Shown: positions 23,598 through 35,315, numbered from the stretch's first letter. The stretch is DNA of 64,000 nucleotides from Microstegium vimineum (GCA_022036555.1 CM039135.1:46628934-46692933), one strand, 5' to 3'. The notes: a model not told the origin generated them from the letters alone. Numbers and translations are program-made.

Positions 23598-24646
23598 GAG
23601 CATCTCCAAGAGTTTACTATCTTAACTTTATATAGTTTTAGAAAAAAAAAACAAGAAAAAATAGTCCTCAACAGTTTGGCATCCCAACTTAGCAAAAATA
23701 GGAACTTGGCATATCTTCCCTCCTAATACGCAAATATATATGCACGTATATGGCTTGCCGTCGCGATTCTTCGTGCCGCCGCCACTCTTCCCGCTCGCAC
23801 AAAATCACGCCTCTTCTCCCGCACGCGCGAAGGCAGGACGTGACTCCTCCAGCGTGAAGGTAGGATGCGACACTCCTCCCTCATGAGACATCGTCGTATC
23901 TCGACTTCTCCCGTCGCCATGCCCTAGGGTTCATGTACGATGTCCCCTCTATCTTCCCTCTATTTTAGGAGCCCTCGTTGACCAGGGAGGAGGTTGAGCA
24001 TCTTCAACAGTTTGTCAAATTAACTTGACATCTATTTATTTTTGGTAAAAAAAAAATTGTTCTCCAACAGTTTAACATTTAACTTGATATTTTTACCAAG
24101 TTGACAAATTCTTCCCCATTCACTCGCAAAAATGCGCGCGCGAAGGGACTTGGCATCGCGCCCGGCACCCGCCCGGCCTTCACGCGCTCGTGCATGCAAG
24201 CATGCAATGCCGTGCTACCTGCCATTTAATGAAAATAGTGACTAGTTGTGTACACGCATATTCATTTTTCTTATTTACTTCATAATTTTTTCTAGTGATC
24301 TATATGTTAGTTAAAAAAATATACATAAATTAAATAAAATACTATCTATCGTCAGGAATATGTCATTGATTTTTTTTACATTTTCCAACATTCGTGAGTT
24401 ATAAGAAAAATATACAAGTTAATATCTATCAACATACAAAAGAAAAAAAAAAGATTATATGCAGACTGTCTTGTCGTTTGCACCTCTGCTCTCAACAAGA
24501 ACTTCCATGTGGGCCTCTTTTTGTTTTGGCAAATCAAAAATAGACAACTGTTGGAGAAAGACTCTATTTTTACTTGGCAAAAAGTTTTAGGAGTTGGCAA
24601 ATCTTGTGATTTGCCAAGTAAAATTTGGCAAACTCTTGGAGATGCT
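23598..24646. mobile_element. Composite MITE with GAGCATCTCCAA termini
   Basis: The outer ends GAGCATCTCCAAGAGTTT (23598) and its inverse AAACTCTTGGAGATGCT (24646) enclose about 1.05 kb. An additional end-like copy (GAGCATCTTCAACAGTTT) starts at 23997, and its partner-like ACTGTTGGAGAAAG lies near 24552, so one copy appears nested in another. GAGCATCTCCAACAG ends are common in grass MITEs. The interior (23750-23940 and 24125-24210) is locally GC-rich with no convincing gene. Confidence 0.6.
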
Positions 24647-24759
24647 TTAGAGTGACGTTGTTTCAAATGCTCCCTACAAAGGCGCCTGATGGCTATCTAG
24701 CTCATTTTTTTCATAGGCATTGATTAACAATACTTGTCTAGTATTATTAATTTCGAAGG

Positions 24760-25320
24760 TGGAGAAACTAGAAGAATTGGGGTAGTTTCGCCCCATTAGC
24801 CGGTGCAATGTAATTTATAAGATAGCCTAAAAAATTGTGGCTAACAGATTGCGGATTTGTCTAAAAAAATTTGGAAGAACAATCGGCCTTTGTGGCGAGA
24901 AGGCTTATTATAGACAACATCTAGGCGGACTATGAATGTCTTAATTTTCCAAAAAAAGAAGAGGGTGCGGGAGAGCAGGTGTTGCGCAATTAAACTTGGT
25001 ACATGATCGAGTGGAGTGGAATTATCTCCATAGAATTATGTTGAAGTTAGGGTTCAACAGTACATGGGTGAACATGGTTATGAGGCCGACGACATCGGTC
25101 TCTTTTTTGGTGCTATTGAATGATGAAAAGCTAGAAAGTTTCAGACCCACCCGTAGGATTCGACAAGGAGATCCAATCTCTCCCTATCTTCTCTTAATGG
25201 TAGTGGCAGCAGAGGTCCTTTCGTGCCAGTTAAAATCAAGAATTCGGTCATTGATGGTATTAATGTGGCTCTGTCGACCCCTATGGTGAGTCACCTATTG
25301 TTTGCGTATGACTGAATCTT
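24760..25320 (+). pseudogene. LINE reverse transcriptase fragment
   Basis: Translations in mixed frames show FRPISRCNVIYKI (about 24790), then HDRVEWNYLHRIMLKLGFNSTWVNMVM and RRIRQGDPISPYLL (about 25000-25190), which are core blocks of plant L1-type reverse transcriptase. The endonuclease and 3' parts are absent. Frame breaks show it is dead. It is distinct from the LINE at 55607-61468, which lies on the other strand and is much better preserved. Confidence 0.8.
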
Positions 25321-25528
25321 GGCAGCGGCGGTTGGGAGGAGAGTTGGATCTGGGCGGAGGAGGAGGAGCTTGGGTGAGAGGGTCAACAACAACGGTGCGG
25401 GTGCGCACGGGCGAGAGGGATAGGATTTCACGTGTGAGGAATGAATGGGCGAGTAGCGGGGATGGATGGGTGAGTGGGGGTATGGGGCATCCAGTGCCCG
25501 CTCCGAGGGACTTTAGCCTAGTTTAGGG
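25321..25528. other. GC-rich low-complexity stretch
   Basis: A G-rich sequence with GGAGGAGGAG and GGGATGGATGGG runs follows the LINE fragment. Its open frame has no family features, and I see no gene. Confidence 0.4.
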
Positions 25529-25662
25529 TCCCTTTGGGAGCAAAAAAATTTAGCCCAAATTTCAGCCATTTGCTCACTTTTAGCCCTCTTCTTTGGATCA
25601 TATGGTAAAAAAATGAGCTAAAAGTGTATGACTAAAGTTTTCCATGGAATCCAATCAGGGCC
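25529..25662. mobile_element. Small MITE (GGNCC...TTTGG / CCAATCAGGGCC ends)
   Basis: A short segment has roughly inverted ends (GGGTCCCTTTGGGAG and GGAATCCAATCAGGGCC) and an internal inverted pair (ACTTTTAGC / GCTAAAAGT). It resembles small grass MITEs of the 'gggcctgtttggatcc' type. Boundaries are approximate. Confidence 0.4.
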
Positions 25663-26260
25663 TATATGAATTTACACATCAATATCATGTGGCTGGTTTA
25701 GATTTTTCACCCCTTACATATTGACAGTACTCAAAACTTAAAAAGCTTGGAATGCCTAGATTCAAGGGTCTTGCCAAGTTACTTCTATTGTTGTGGTATC
25801 ATCTGAACCAACATAAAGAGTAAATTTCAAAAAACCTAAAACTAATTTAGCATGTGTTTAAAAAATCACACTGACCTATTTCAAGAGGACTACAATTTTG
25901 AATCTCAAAAAACTACAACCATGTGACCTGATGACAATGTAGTCACACATACCAGCCTCATGGAACCATGTTGCATACCATCAGGATAACATGTGGGGCC
26001 ACATTGTCATGAGGTCACAAAGATGTACTAGCTTTTTGGTACATGTATAAAAATACTTGTAGGGTTTTGAAATAGGATATAGAAGCTGTACATACTTGAT
26101 ACATGTGTGATATGTCACAATAGTCATAGGTTTTGGAAATTTAACTCCCGCATAAATGATCAAGTCCCACTAAAATATGACACTTGTGGATTAAAAAAAA
26201 TCCTTAAAAATAGAACCTGCAAGGAAGATAAGAAAGAATGTCGATGTTTTACCACCAATA
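25663..26260. other. AT-rich intergenic stretch, nothing recognised
   Basis: I find no ORF with family features, RNA gene or clear element ends here. An imperfect inverted pair around the phrases 'atgtagtcacacatacc' and 'gtggggccacattgtcatgaggtcac' (25940-26020) may be a decayed MITE. Confidence 0.3.
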
Positions 26261-26261
26261 A

Positions 26262-26420
26262 CCTATCACGGGGGTACCCGGGACAGTTTGGACTTCGACG
26301 AATAACGGAACTCGGTGGTTAACGTAAAAAAGACACACGATTTATATTGGTTCAGGCTCTCGACGTAGTCGAGTAATAACCTTACGTCTAGTTGGCGTTA
26401 ACCTGTTTGCATATTATTGC
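26262..26420. mobile_element. LTR-retrotransposon LTR fragment
   Basis: The phrases CACGATTTATATTGGTTCAGGCTC and GTAATAACCTTACGTCTAG are typical of the LTR 3' part of grass gypsy elements ('ggttcaggc...ataccctacgtc'). No partner or flanking duplication was found, so this is only a scrap. Confidence 0.4.
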
Positions 26421-26779
26421 TTACAGTATTTTGTACAAAGGTGTATGTATACCACCTTGCGTCTGTTTGGAGTGGTACCCTTAGTTTTGAGAGAGTGGAG
26501 AGAGGGAGTTTGTTCTTCTCTTTTTGATTCTTGTAAGAATGAGCAAAAGGAAGAAGAGGGAGGAGTACTCTCTTCATATTGTAGAAGAAGTTATTTTGGA
26601 CAATGTTTTGGTCAAATATTAGAAATACAAATCATGAATAACTTTTAAGTTGTTGAGTTTAAAAATATGAAAACCATGCAAATAGAATTGTCTTGAAATA
26701 TATTTTCATAAAAGTATACATATATAATTTTTAAATAAATAATTTTATAGATATATATTAATTCTTTTTTTAAACTGTC

Positions 26780-27375
26780 ACATTAATTCTTTGGAGACCA
26801 GGTAAGGCAGCCAGCCAGCGGCGCTGGACACTCCCTTCCTGGCCCTCAAAGGGGAACGACAACGGTCGAACGCCAGGTGCGTGTGCACACGCGCTCCCCA
26901 CGCACCTACAGTCCTACTGTACATACGGATTAGAAAAAACGGCACCGGCGCACACAAACGCAAACGGTGCGGCCACGTGGTCTCCAGTCGCCAATGAGCG
27001 AACGACAACGCGCCCCCGCTACCTAGTACCTCTGGTTCAAACGGCAGCACAGCACGAGTGTGGCCCCCAAGGCCAGACGGCTTCCTTCTCTCTCTGACAC
27101 ATCCAATGCAAGGAGAAACAGTGGCAGGATTTCTCTGTCTCTCCAGCATGCGACAGTTCCCCCCTCTCCAGCATGCAGCCGCGGGCCCCACGCTGGCTCT
27201 CAACAAGCACAGGGCAGGCAGCAGCATGCCCCTAGTCCCTCTCTCCTACAGTACATCAGCCAAGCAGCGGCAATGCGGCATCACCCCAGTCTCTCACAAA
27301 CGCATGCCTGCAGTGGGCCCACAAAGCTCGGCCAGAAATTCTGGCTGGGACACGCTGAAATAGCGGGATTTGCTA
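26780..27375. other. GC-rich island of unknown nature
   Basis: About 600 bp is much more GC-rich than its surroundings and holds a G-box (GCCACGTGG, about 26973) and overlapping open frames on both strands. None of the translations shows a recognisable domain or a monocot coding pattern extending beyond it. It could be a promoter or UTR scrap captured by a transposon. No gene is called. Confidence 0.3.
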
Positions 27376-28080
27376 AATTTTAATTTTTTTTCAGATGATA
27401 ATTATTACATATATTTTATTTATACTAATATTCCAGATTTAGTTTGTTGCAATTTGTGTAGACACAGTATGCAATTTTTTGTTTCGGAAATAAAAACCTA
27501 TTAAATAAAACTACAAACTTGACAAAATTTTATATATATTGACACAAAGACAATTTAACAATTACAATTATTTCTATAGGAGGACAAGGGTAACACAAAG
27601 ACAAATAACAAAATAAAAAATTATCAGCTAGCTTATACTAGTTGGTGATATATTAGTGTTGTCTGAAATCGTCTTAAATTTCAGACACATGAACTATAGA
27701 AAAAGTGGGAAATAATTCCTAGTTCAACAGGAAAATAGCCCACTTTCTCTTTTCAATATCACCCTTTTTTTAGATGCTAACTCCACCAAAAAGGGTCAAA
27801 CAAATTAGCACACGAGTTAGCTTTTTCATAAAGATTTTTCAAGGTTAACCTCACCACGTCACTAAATGCAAAGTATATGTAAAATAAGACTCATACTTAG
27901 TGACATTAGATAACCATTACAATTAAAGATTTCTCTTTTTTATAGTACGATTATCTATCATAAATCAGATCATGCACTCTATTGCGTCTTGATCGATAAA
28001 ACATATGTTTTATTTTATACTTGTGCCATGGGCCTATAGAATTTTATATTTTTTTTCTCTTTCTTCTTTTCCAAGTTGGA
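27376..28080. other. AT-rich stretch, nothing recognised
   Basis: The sequence is AT-rich without coding potential, clear terminal repeats or RNA genes. Confidence 0.4.
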
Positions 28081-28084
28081 GCAC

Positions 28085-28689
28085 TTGATCACTATCTTTT
28101 GGCATCCCATCACATGAGTGCCATCTAGCTCCACTTCGGTTGTGAACCCACTTATCTCATACATCACTTAGAACAAATGGTTAGTTCAGTTATGTTTCAT
28201 CAATTATCCAAAACCAAACTAAGGCTTTCAAACATTTAGGTAATGTCGATCATTAAAAGTAACAAACACAAACTCTCACTTGACTCACACAAGCCTAATG
28301 AGATGAGTAGATGCACACTTGCTACTCCCTATTCACCAATGAGATCCCTAATCTTCATATTATCAAATCACAACTCCTCATAGGCACTTGCTCTCCCTTG
28401 GTATGTTCAGCGGCTCATCAAATGAGAAAGAGAGATATGTTGCAGAAAGTGAAGAAGTATACATACCCACCACTCCAAAACATGCCTATATATGGAGGTT
28501 TCAAATACAGTTTAAGTGGTGACTGGACGTGTGTGTTGGATCAACTGAACACATCCGATCACAGCCAACAGGTACTTCATGCCTACATCATCAGTCTGAC
28601 CGGACTCTGACTCGCGCCCGGTCAAGATTTGCACTCAATAGAACCTCTGTGTGTTGTGACTGGACTGTTGAGCGTCTGATCGCTGAAAC
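28085..28689 (-). mobile_element. Reverse-oriented Sirevirus LTR fragment, left piece
   Basis: Phrases such as 'catcaattatccaaaaccaaactaaggcttt' and the 'gaccggactctgactcgcgcccggtc' block match, in reverse, the sort of sequence seen in Sirevirus LTRs. The piece is interrupted at the GAAAC target site by element B and resumes at 34499. Confidence 0.55.
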
Positions 28690-29835
28690 TGTTGACACAA
28701 AAAGCGTCAAGATCTGCGAACACCTCGGGCTATTACCCAAAACTCGGTTGTCCGAAGACGTGCCAGTCGATTTGACCAGTTAATCGACAAGGACGATAAC
28801 TAGAACAAAATTGAACGAGACAACGGCGATGCGCCCAGATGTCAAAGCTCAGATTGATCAAGGATAACTAAAGTAGAGCTGAACGAGACGACAACGATGC
28901 GCCCGGACGTCAAAGCTCAGATTGCTCAAAACGCGGAACTTATAAAGGTTTGACGGAGGTCGATAAGATGCAGCCCGTCGAAAACTTGAAAGAACTCGTA
29001 GGTAAACTACATCTAATGCGATAAATGTAAGTACTGGTAAAGTAGATAAAAGGTAAATGATTTGGTTGATATGCTTGGATATGATCGTTTACAGCACCTC
29101 TGGGTACCTATTTATACTCTCATATGGAGAGTTGTACAAAGACACGACTCGTATCTTTCCTAAAACAAACCCCTAACTTTAAGGAAACTGACTCGCGCAG
29201 GAGTCGGGTCTAAAATAACAATATTATTTTCCTGAACAAACACACCTATTTTAAAGGAAAACAAACGACTCATGCAAGAGTCGAACTCAAACTGCTATAA
29301 TAATACTGGTATAAATCACCAGTTTCCTTATGTCTTTCTCTCGATGAAAACTTTCCATCGGCAGATCCCTTCAATCCGCGACTTCCTTCTTTGGCCACCG
29401 GTAATCTACTACTGACATCAAGCGCTAAGTCATCCTGTGCTCATCGGCACCCCATGCCCATCGGCATCGGCAATACTTTCCGATCGGCAACCTTGTGCTT
29501 ACGCTAGTCATGTCATCTTTCATCGGCAGCATCTACCATTCATCGGCAACAGCCTTTAGCTCCCATCGGCAACACACTTAGTCTTCTCATAGCACATTTC
29601 CATCGGCAATACTGACTCATCAGCAGTTTTCCATCTTCATTGGCAATAGGTCTTGGCCTTTATCGAGTCTTTCTACCTCCATCGGCAACAAGTCTGTCTT
29701 CATCAGCAACATTCTTGCCTCTATCAGCAGTCTGACCGACAATATCCCGATGCCGATAAGGAACAATAACCAGCCTCTTGCCGATCGGCACAATCCTTAG
29801 ATTATATTGAGACGTGCCAAAAAACGGTGTCAACA
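28690..29835 (-). repeat. 3' LTR of Tat element B
   Basis: The 1146-bp LTR includes a local duplication of the 'gatgcgcccgga...gtcaaagctcagatt' segment (28826-28925) and an array of CATCGGCA motifs at 29350-29780. The TATA region is near 29108-29116 (TATTTATACTC). It is directly preceded, on the minus strand, by the polypurine tract at 29836-29849. Confidence 0.95.
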
Positions 29836-30113
29836 CATGCCCCCCAGTTTCGGAGTATAAAATGTCTTATGCGCCAAAATTCCTTCTACTGCAATCCTCT
29901 TCTTTCTGCGGCCAATAAACTCATCGGTAACTGCTGCCAGTGCACAAACTCTCCATGCTAAGCTTACCGATGCCCCCCAAGTGCAACAATCGATATGCCA
30001 GAGTTTATCAAATATTGCCCCCAAGCCAAAACGCTCAAAGTCATCGACTCTGGTCATGTCACCGGCAACATATTGACATCTACCGATGGATCTCCATCTT
30101 TACGCTTTGGCCT
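29836..30113. pseudogene. Scrap of the plant-mobile-domain antisense ORF region in element B
   Basis: The segment starts like 8536 in element A (polypurine tract, then TTTCGGAGTATAAAAT). At 29965-30070 it matches the antisense ORF around 10912-11020, including CCGATGCCCCCCAAGTG and GTCATGTCACCGGC. It then joins gag directly. The antisense ORF and pol were therefore removed by deletions with different end points from those in element A. Confidence 0.65.
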
Positions 30114-33100
30114 TCATCGCTTGCCTGAAGATTTTCCTCTTGAAGGATTATCATTGTGGTACAAACCTTCTCGGCGTTCGCGCTGAATTCTCCTCTTCTG
30201 AGTCTTCGTCAGACCCTTGGGGCACCATCGGGGGAGCTTAGTCTTCCAGACAGGCTGATACTGTTTTTCACTGCTTGTATCTGCACCACCTCTTGTGTCT
30301 GGATCTCTGGAGAAAATTTCTTCTTCGGATACCCTGGCATCGGCCATCTCCTCAAGCTCTTCTTGACAAATACGCTTGCTAAGTCTGTCGTGTACGCTGA
30401 GCTTGCCCCCTAGCCGATCATGCGCTGATTTCTTCCCTATGATCGGTATGCGACAGCCTGATGTCCGATCGTCAAAACGAGGCTTTTTCTCTGATCGATC
30501 GGCAGAGTAGTACCCATTGCATTCAGGACAACCATCGGCAGTGGGTAGCTTGATGCCTTCTTCCCAACAGTGAATAAAGAAGGGGCACCTCCAATGATCT
30601 TGATGTCGATGCCACTCTTGGCGCTTTTCTTCCCGTCGCCGATATCGCTTCTCACGCGATTGCCGATAGTCTCGCCTTGGTTGCTTATGCGTGATCATAA
30701 CACCAGGAGCCCTATTGGCACTGATACTTTCATCGGCAACTTTGTTGCCCTTTCTGCCATCGGCAAACCTCCTCCCTGTTACTTCATGCGCAGCTATCTG
30801 ATGTTCAGGGTCTACCGATGCACTTTTCTTGGCAGCTTCCGATGTCAATACCTTAGTTTTTCCACTGATTTCCACCATGTTATTAGGAAATGGATATTGA
30901 TTAATCTTCATCGGCTTCTGGGCTTTGGAATTTTCAAACTTAATCCACCCAGACTCAATTCCTGACTGCAACTGCTGCCTAAAGACTTTGCAGTCATTGG
31001 TATTGTGCGAAGTTGCATTGTGCCACTTGCAATACCTGATTTTCTTGAGCTCCTTGGCCGATAAAATTACCTGATTAGGTGCCAGCTTAATTTTCCCTTC
31101 TTGAAGCAATAGGTCAAACATCCTATCAGCCTTGGTGACATCAAAAGTGACCCTTCCAGACTTTTCCTGGTCGAACAAACAAGATACTGGCTTCTTGTCC
31201 TTAATCAATTCAGCAACGCCGATACTTGGCTCTTCATCCGACCCGGAATCTTCTCTTTCCTTATTCAATGACACTTCTTCATCTCGATTCTCTCTGGGCT
31301 CAAACACCTTGGTGTCTTGATCGGCAACCCTTTGCACAAGATGGCTCAAGCTTTCGAACTCTTGAGGCGCGTATTTATCTCTGATGTGCGGCAGTAATCC
31401 CTGGAGAGCCAAATCCGCCAATTGCCGATCATCAAGTACCAAGCTATAGCACTTGTTCTTTACGCCCCGAAACCTTTGGACGAAGCTTTCTACCGATTCA
31501 TCGTCATACTGCTTTAGCTTGACTAAATCGGTAAGCTTCTTTTCATATGTACCAGCAAAGAAATATTTGTGAAACTTTTCTTCTAGAACAGCCCAAGTGA
31601 CCACAGAATTTGGAGGTATTGAAATAAACCATGTAAATGCCGATCCAGATAACGATGATGAGAACAATCTTACCCTCAGTTCATCTTTGCTGGCTGCTTC
31701 CCCACATTGGATAATAAATCGGTTAATGTGCTCTATTGTTGACATATCATCTTTACCAGAAAACTTGGTGAAATCTGGCACTTTGTACCGATTTGGGAAA
31801 GTGATTAAATCATAAGCTGGAGGGTATGGAGTCCGATAAGAATATGCATCAACTTTAGATTTGATACCGAACTGTTCTTTCGCCACTTCGGCAATCTTAT
31901 CGGCTAAGTATGCATCTTGATCCTGCAGATGCACTGATTGGATGTTGACTGGTTGAGCAGGTTGATCAATCGGCTCATTTGTAGCACCAGTATGTTGATC
32001 ATTAAGCATCGGCTGATTGGCCGATGAGCAACCTTGAACACCCTCTGGTTGAGTAGGCTGATGTACTTCTTCGGGTCTTGACGTCAAAGTGCTTGAAGTG
32101 ATTGGTGCGGGCATAGTACCAGTCATCTGAATACTATGCATCGGTTGAGTTGTCGATGAGCAAACTTGCACACTCACTGGCTTGTGCTGTGGCATTATAT
32201 TCATCGGTCGCTCTACCGATGTCTCATTGTACACATTCACTTGCGAGTATTGCAGTGTAGTACTTATCGGTTGTTGTACCGATATTTCATTCTGGAGATT
32301 CGCCGAATGACACTGCGGAGTTCTCGCCACTTGGTGTCTAGGCTGCACAACTTGCTGTTGAATCGGTAATTGACCGATCCAACTTACATTAGGTGTCATC
32401 GGTATATGACTTACCGATGGCTGATAACCAGCTGACTCTTGTAGCCCTTGTACTCTTGGATGACAGCCTTGATCTGCGGGTACCATAGATTGAGTAGCCA
32501 TTGCCGATACAGGCTGATTGACCATCGGCATGCCTTGTTGCATCGGCCAAGAATTTACCGATGGTTATGCATAATGCACTCTGGGTGTCGTCATCTGAAA
32601 ATTCTCTGCCGGCAACTGCATCGTTGGAGAAGATGTAGCATAATGCATTACTGGAACCATCGGCTGTACAGGTGTTGTCGATGCCGTAGGAATCTTCCAC
32701 CCTGTATGATTACCTTGGACCAAAGATGGACACGAAGACATACCGTATCCCCACCAGTTGGCAGAAGCTGGCAGATTCTGTGTTACAGGTCCAGACATTA
32801 TTGAGGCCACCAGATTTGTATTCACCTGAGTGATGCTTGCTGGGCTCGATCTTGGTGGCATAATCTCATCGGCAGATCGGTTCATAATTGGTGAAGACAC
32901 CCTTGGAACCGCCGATGGGATCATAACAGATGTCGATCCGAGTTGACGATACTCCGGACCAACATAATATGGTGTCTGTCCTCCCTTGAAAGTTTGCTTA
33001 ACAGCATTGCATACAGCATCGGACAACACATTGGATTGGCTAATTAATACATTATTAAATGCAGAATTAACCATCTCTTGTATTTTACCAGGATCGGCGT

Positions 33101-33296
33101 CGAAAGTGACCTGCCGCGGCAACGGCGGATCCTCCTTCTGGACTGCTTCGCCGATTCTGTTTAGGCTGAAAGATTTGAGATACAACCGCTTGTACTCCTC
33201 CATAGCCTGCTCCATAGCCTGCTTCTGATCATCTCTCAGATCGGCTTCGGAGACTCTGATGACGTTCTTCGGATTGACGCCGGTATGATCACCCAT
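30114..33296 (-). pseudogene. gag: gag of Tat element B, one premature stop
   Basis: The structural Gag reading frame begins MGDHTGVNPKN at 33296, just inside the primer site, and continues in one frame to 30114 except for a single TAA at 32565-32567. The part after it is open for 809 codons from 32543. Features: a Gln/Pro/Met-rich N-terminal half, the capsid-like retrotrans_gag region (VPDFTKFSGKDDMSTIEH... FTWFISIPPNSVVTWAVLEEKFHKYF, about residues 250-340 of the long ORF), a Cys/His block CKWHNATSHNTNDC, a CPFFIHC...CPEC block and a basic C-terminus. Compared with element A's copy it is nearly intact, in line with its youth. A Gag without pol suggests selection or very recent amplification of a parasite form. 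Confidence 0.85.
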
Positions 33297-33320
33297 GATA
33301 GATGTGTAATTGATATAATC

Positions 33321-33339
33321 GGTCCCACTGGGCGTGCCA
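33321..33339 (-). other. Primer binding site of Tat element B
   Basis: On the minus strand TGGCACGCCCAGTGGGACC lies seven bases inside the 5' LTR, the expected place for a tRNA primer site. It matches element A's site at most positions. Confidence 0.6.
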
Positions 33340-33346
33340 AAAGAGG

Positions 33347-34493
33347 TGTTGATACAAAAAGCGTCAAGATCTGCGAACACCTCGGGCTATTACCCAAAAC
33401 TCGGTTGTCTGAAGGCGTGCCAGTCGATTTGACCAGTTAATCGACAAGGACGATAACTAGAACAAAATTGAACGAGACAACGGCGATGCGCCCAGATGTC
33501 AAAGCTCAGATTGATCAAGGATAACTAAAGTAGAGCTGAACGAGACGACAGCGATGCGCCCGGACGTCAAAGCTCAGATTGCTCAAAACGCGGAACTTAC
33601 AAAGGTTTGACGGAGGTCGATAAGATGCAGCCCGTCGAAAACTTGAAAGAACTCGTAGGTAAACTACATCTAATGCGATAAATGTAAAGTACTGGTAAAG
33701 TAGATAAAAGGTAAATGATTTGGTTGATATGCTTGGATATGATCGTTTACAGCACCCCTGGGTACCTATTTATACTCTCATATCGAGAGTTGTACAAAGA
33801 CACGACTCGTATCTTTCCTGAAACAAACCCCTAACTTTAAGAAAACTGACTCGCGCAGGAGTCGGGTCTAAAATAACAATATTATTTTTCTAAACAAACA
33901 CACCTATTTTAAAGGAAAACAAACGACTCATGCAAGAGTCGGACTCAAACTACTATAATAATACTGGTATAAATCACCAGTTTCCTTATGTCTTTCTCTC
34001 GATGAAAACTTTCCATCGGCAGATCCCTTCAATCCGCGACTTTATTCTTTGGCCACCGGTAATCTTCTACTGACATCAAGCGCTAAGTCATCCTGTGCTC
34101 ATCGGCACCCCATGTCCATCGACATCGGCAATACTTCCCGATCGGCAACCTTGTGCTTACGTTAGTCATGTCATCTTTCATCGGCAGCATCTACCATTCA
34201 TCGGCAACAGCCTTTAGCTCCCATCGGCAACACACTTAGTCTTCTCACAGCACATTTCCATCGGCAATACTGACTCATCGGCAGTTTTCCGTCTTCATCG
34301 GCAATAGGTCTTGGCCTTTATCGAGTCTTTCTACCTCCATCGGCAACAAGTCTGTCTTCATCAGCAACATTCTTGCCTCTATCAGTAGTCTGACCGACAA
34401 TATCCCGATGCCGATAAGGAACAGTAATCAGCCTCTTGCCGATCGGCACAATCCTTAGATTATATTGACACGTGCGAAAAAACGGTGTCAACA
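33347..34493 (-). repeat. 5' LTR of Tat element B
   Basis: The partner of 28690-29835 at nearly identical length and sequence. It starts TGTTGATAC (one change from TGTTGACAC) and ends GTGTCAACA. It carries the same CATCGGCA motif array at about 34010-34450. Confidence 0.95.
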
Positions 34494-34498
34494 GAAAC

Positions 34499-34745
34499 AC
34501 ATCTATGGAAATGACCAGACTTTGCCCATAGACACGTTTGGTGCCACGTCCAGTGCAACTCAAAGAGCAAGTTGAGTTCACACTTGCGTCCGATGAACAC
34601 GGTTGATACATCCGATGACACACCCTAGCCACTTTGCACTGATCGGATGCGTCCGGTCATACGGACACCAGCTTGAACTACGAGTAGTTGGTCTCTAAAC
34701 TGGAGCTCTAAGCTACCTGGTCCTCTCAAGCAGCAAATGGAGCTC
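34499..34745 (-). mobile_element. Reverse-oriented Sirevirus LTR fragment, right piece
   Basis: This is the continuation of 28085-28689 after the GAAAC duplicate. CATCCGATG and GATGCGTCCGGTC phrases match the CCGGACGC-rich LTR region of the copia element at 5030-5460 in style. Confidence 0.5.
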
Positions 34746-35315
34746 TATTTAATGAGATGGCAAATATATCACTTTACATGTAGTTTTTAATACTCTTGCG
34801 TAGAAAAAAAAACGACGCTCTATCGTAGAAACGCATGGACATTTACTAGTAAGACAAGAAAAGAGAAGTGGCCACAATGGAAATGAGGAGAGAGGGAACA
34901 AGTCTTTCCATTTTTTATTTCGTTTTGTTTGCATAGTACAAAGGTGGTGGATCCCTAAAGGGATGGTGAGCCAAGGCTAAGAGTGATACCCCCAAATCAA
35001 GTGGTGGGGCCGCCTTTTTATTTTGGCACCCCTCAGCATTGAGGCGGACCTTAACTTCGCTGCCTTGTGCGTGTGGTCTCGTCTACAATTTGAGGGCTGT
35101 CAAAAAAGAATCTCTATACTTTTGTTCGTGTGGATACCCAAAAACAATGGATCCATTAGAACCAGCGTTATGCATTGATCATTGATGCTTGAGTACATGC
35201 GGGACCAAAATGTCAGCACTTTACAACGAATCCCTCTCTTGCCATGGCGATGTGCGGATTCAGGAATTTAAGGATCCGTTAGGTGAGAAGACACCAGAGT
35301 TTAGTGACAATGTAA
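34746..35315. other. Intergenic, nothing recognised
   Basis: No coding region, RNA gene or terminal repeat is evident. Confidence 0.4.

Larger units (their letters stand above)
28690..34493 (-). mobile_element. Non-autonomous Tat-lineage gypsy element B (gag only)
   Basis: This is a complete insertion: LTRs 28690-29835 and 33347-34493, both TGTTGA...GTGTCAACA, flanked by the 5-bp duplicate GAAAC at 28685-28689 and 34494-34498. The 3.5-kb interior on the minus strand holds a primer-binding-like site, a long gag region, a short scrap of the antisense ORF and a polypurine tract. Protease, reverse transcriptase, RNase H and integrase are all absent, so movement would need enzymes from a relative such as an intact form of element A's family. 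By eye the LTRs differ at about 25-30 sites in 1146 bp, mostly transitions, so the insertion is fairly recent. Confidence 0.95.

Noticed and set aside
26778..27227. 149-aa minus ORF in the GC island
   Set aside because: Arg/Cys/Leu-rich with no family resemblance and no splice or promoter support; frames on both strands are equally open.
29350..29780. Possible CRISPR-like or satellite array of CATCGGCA motifs
   Set aside because: Spacing is irregular, the unit is only 8 bp, it is part of an LTR present twice, and this is a plant genome.
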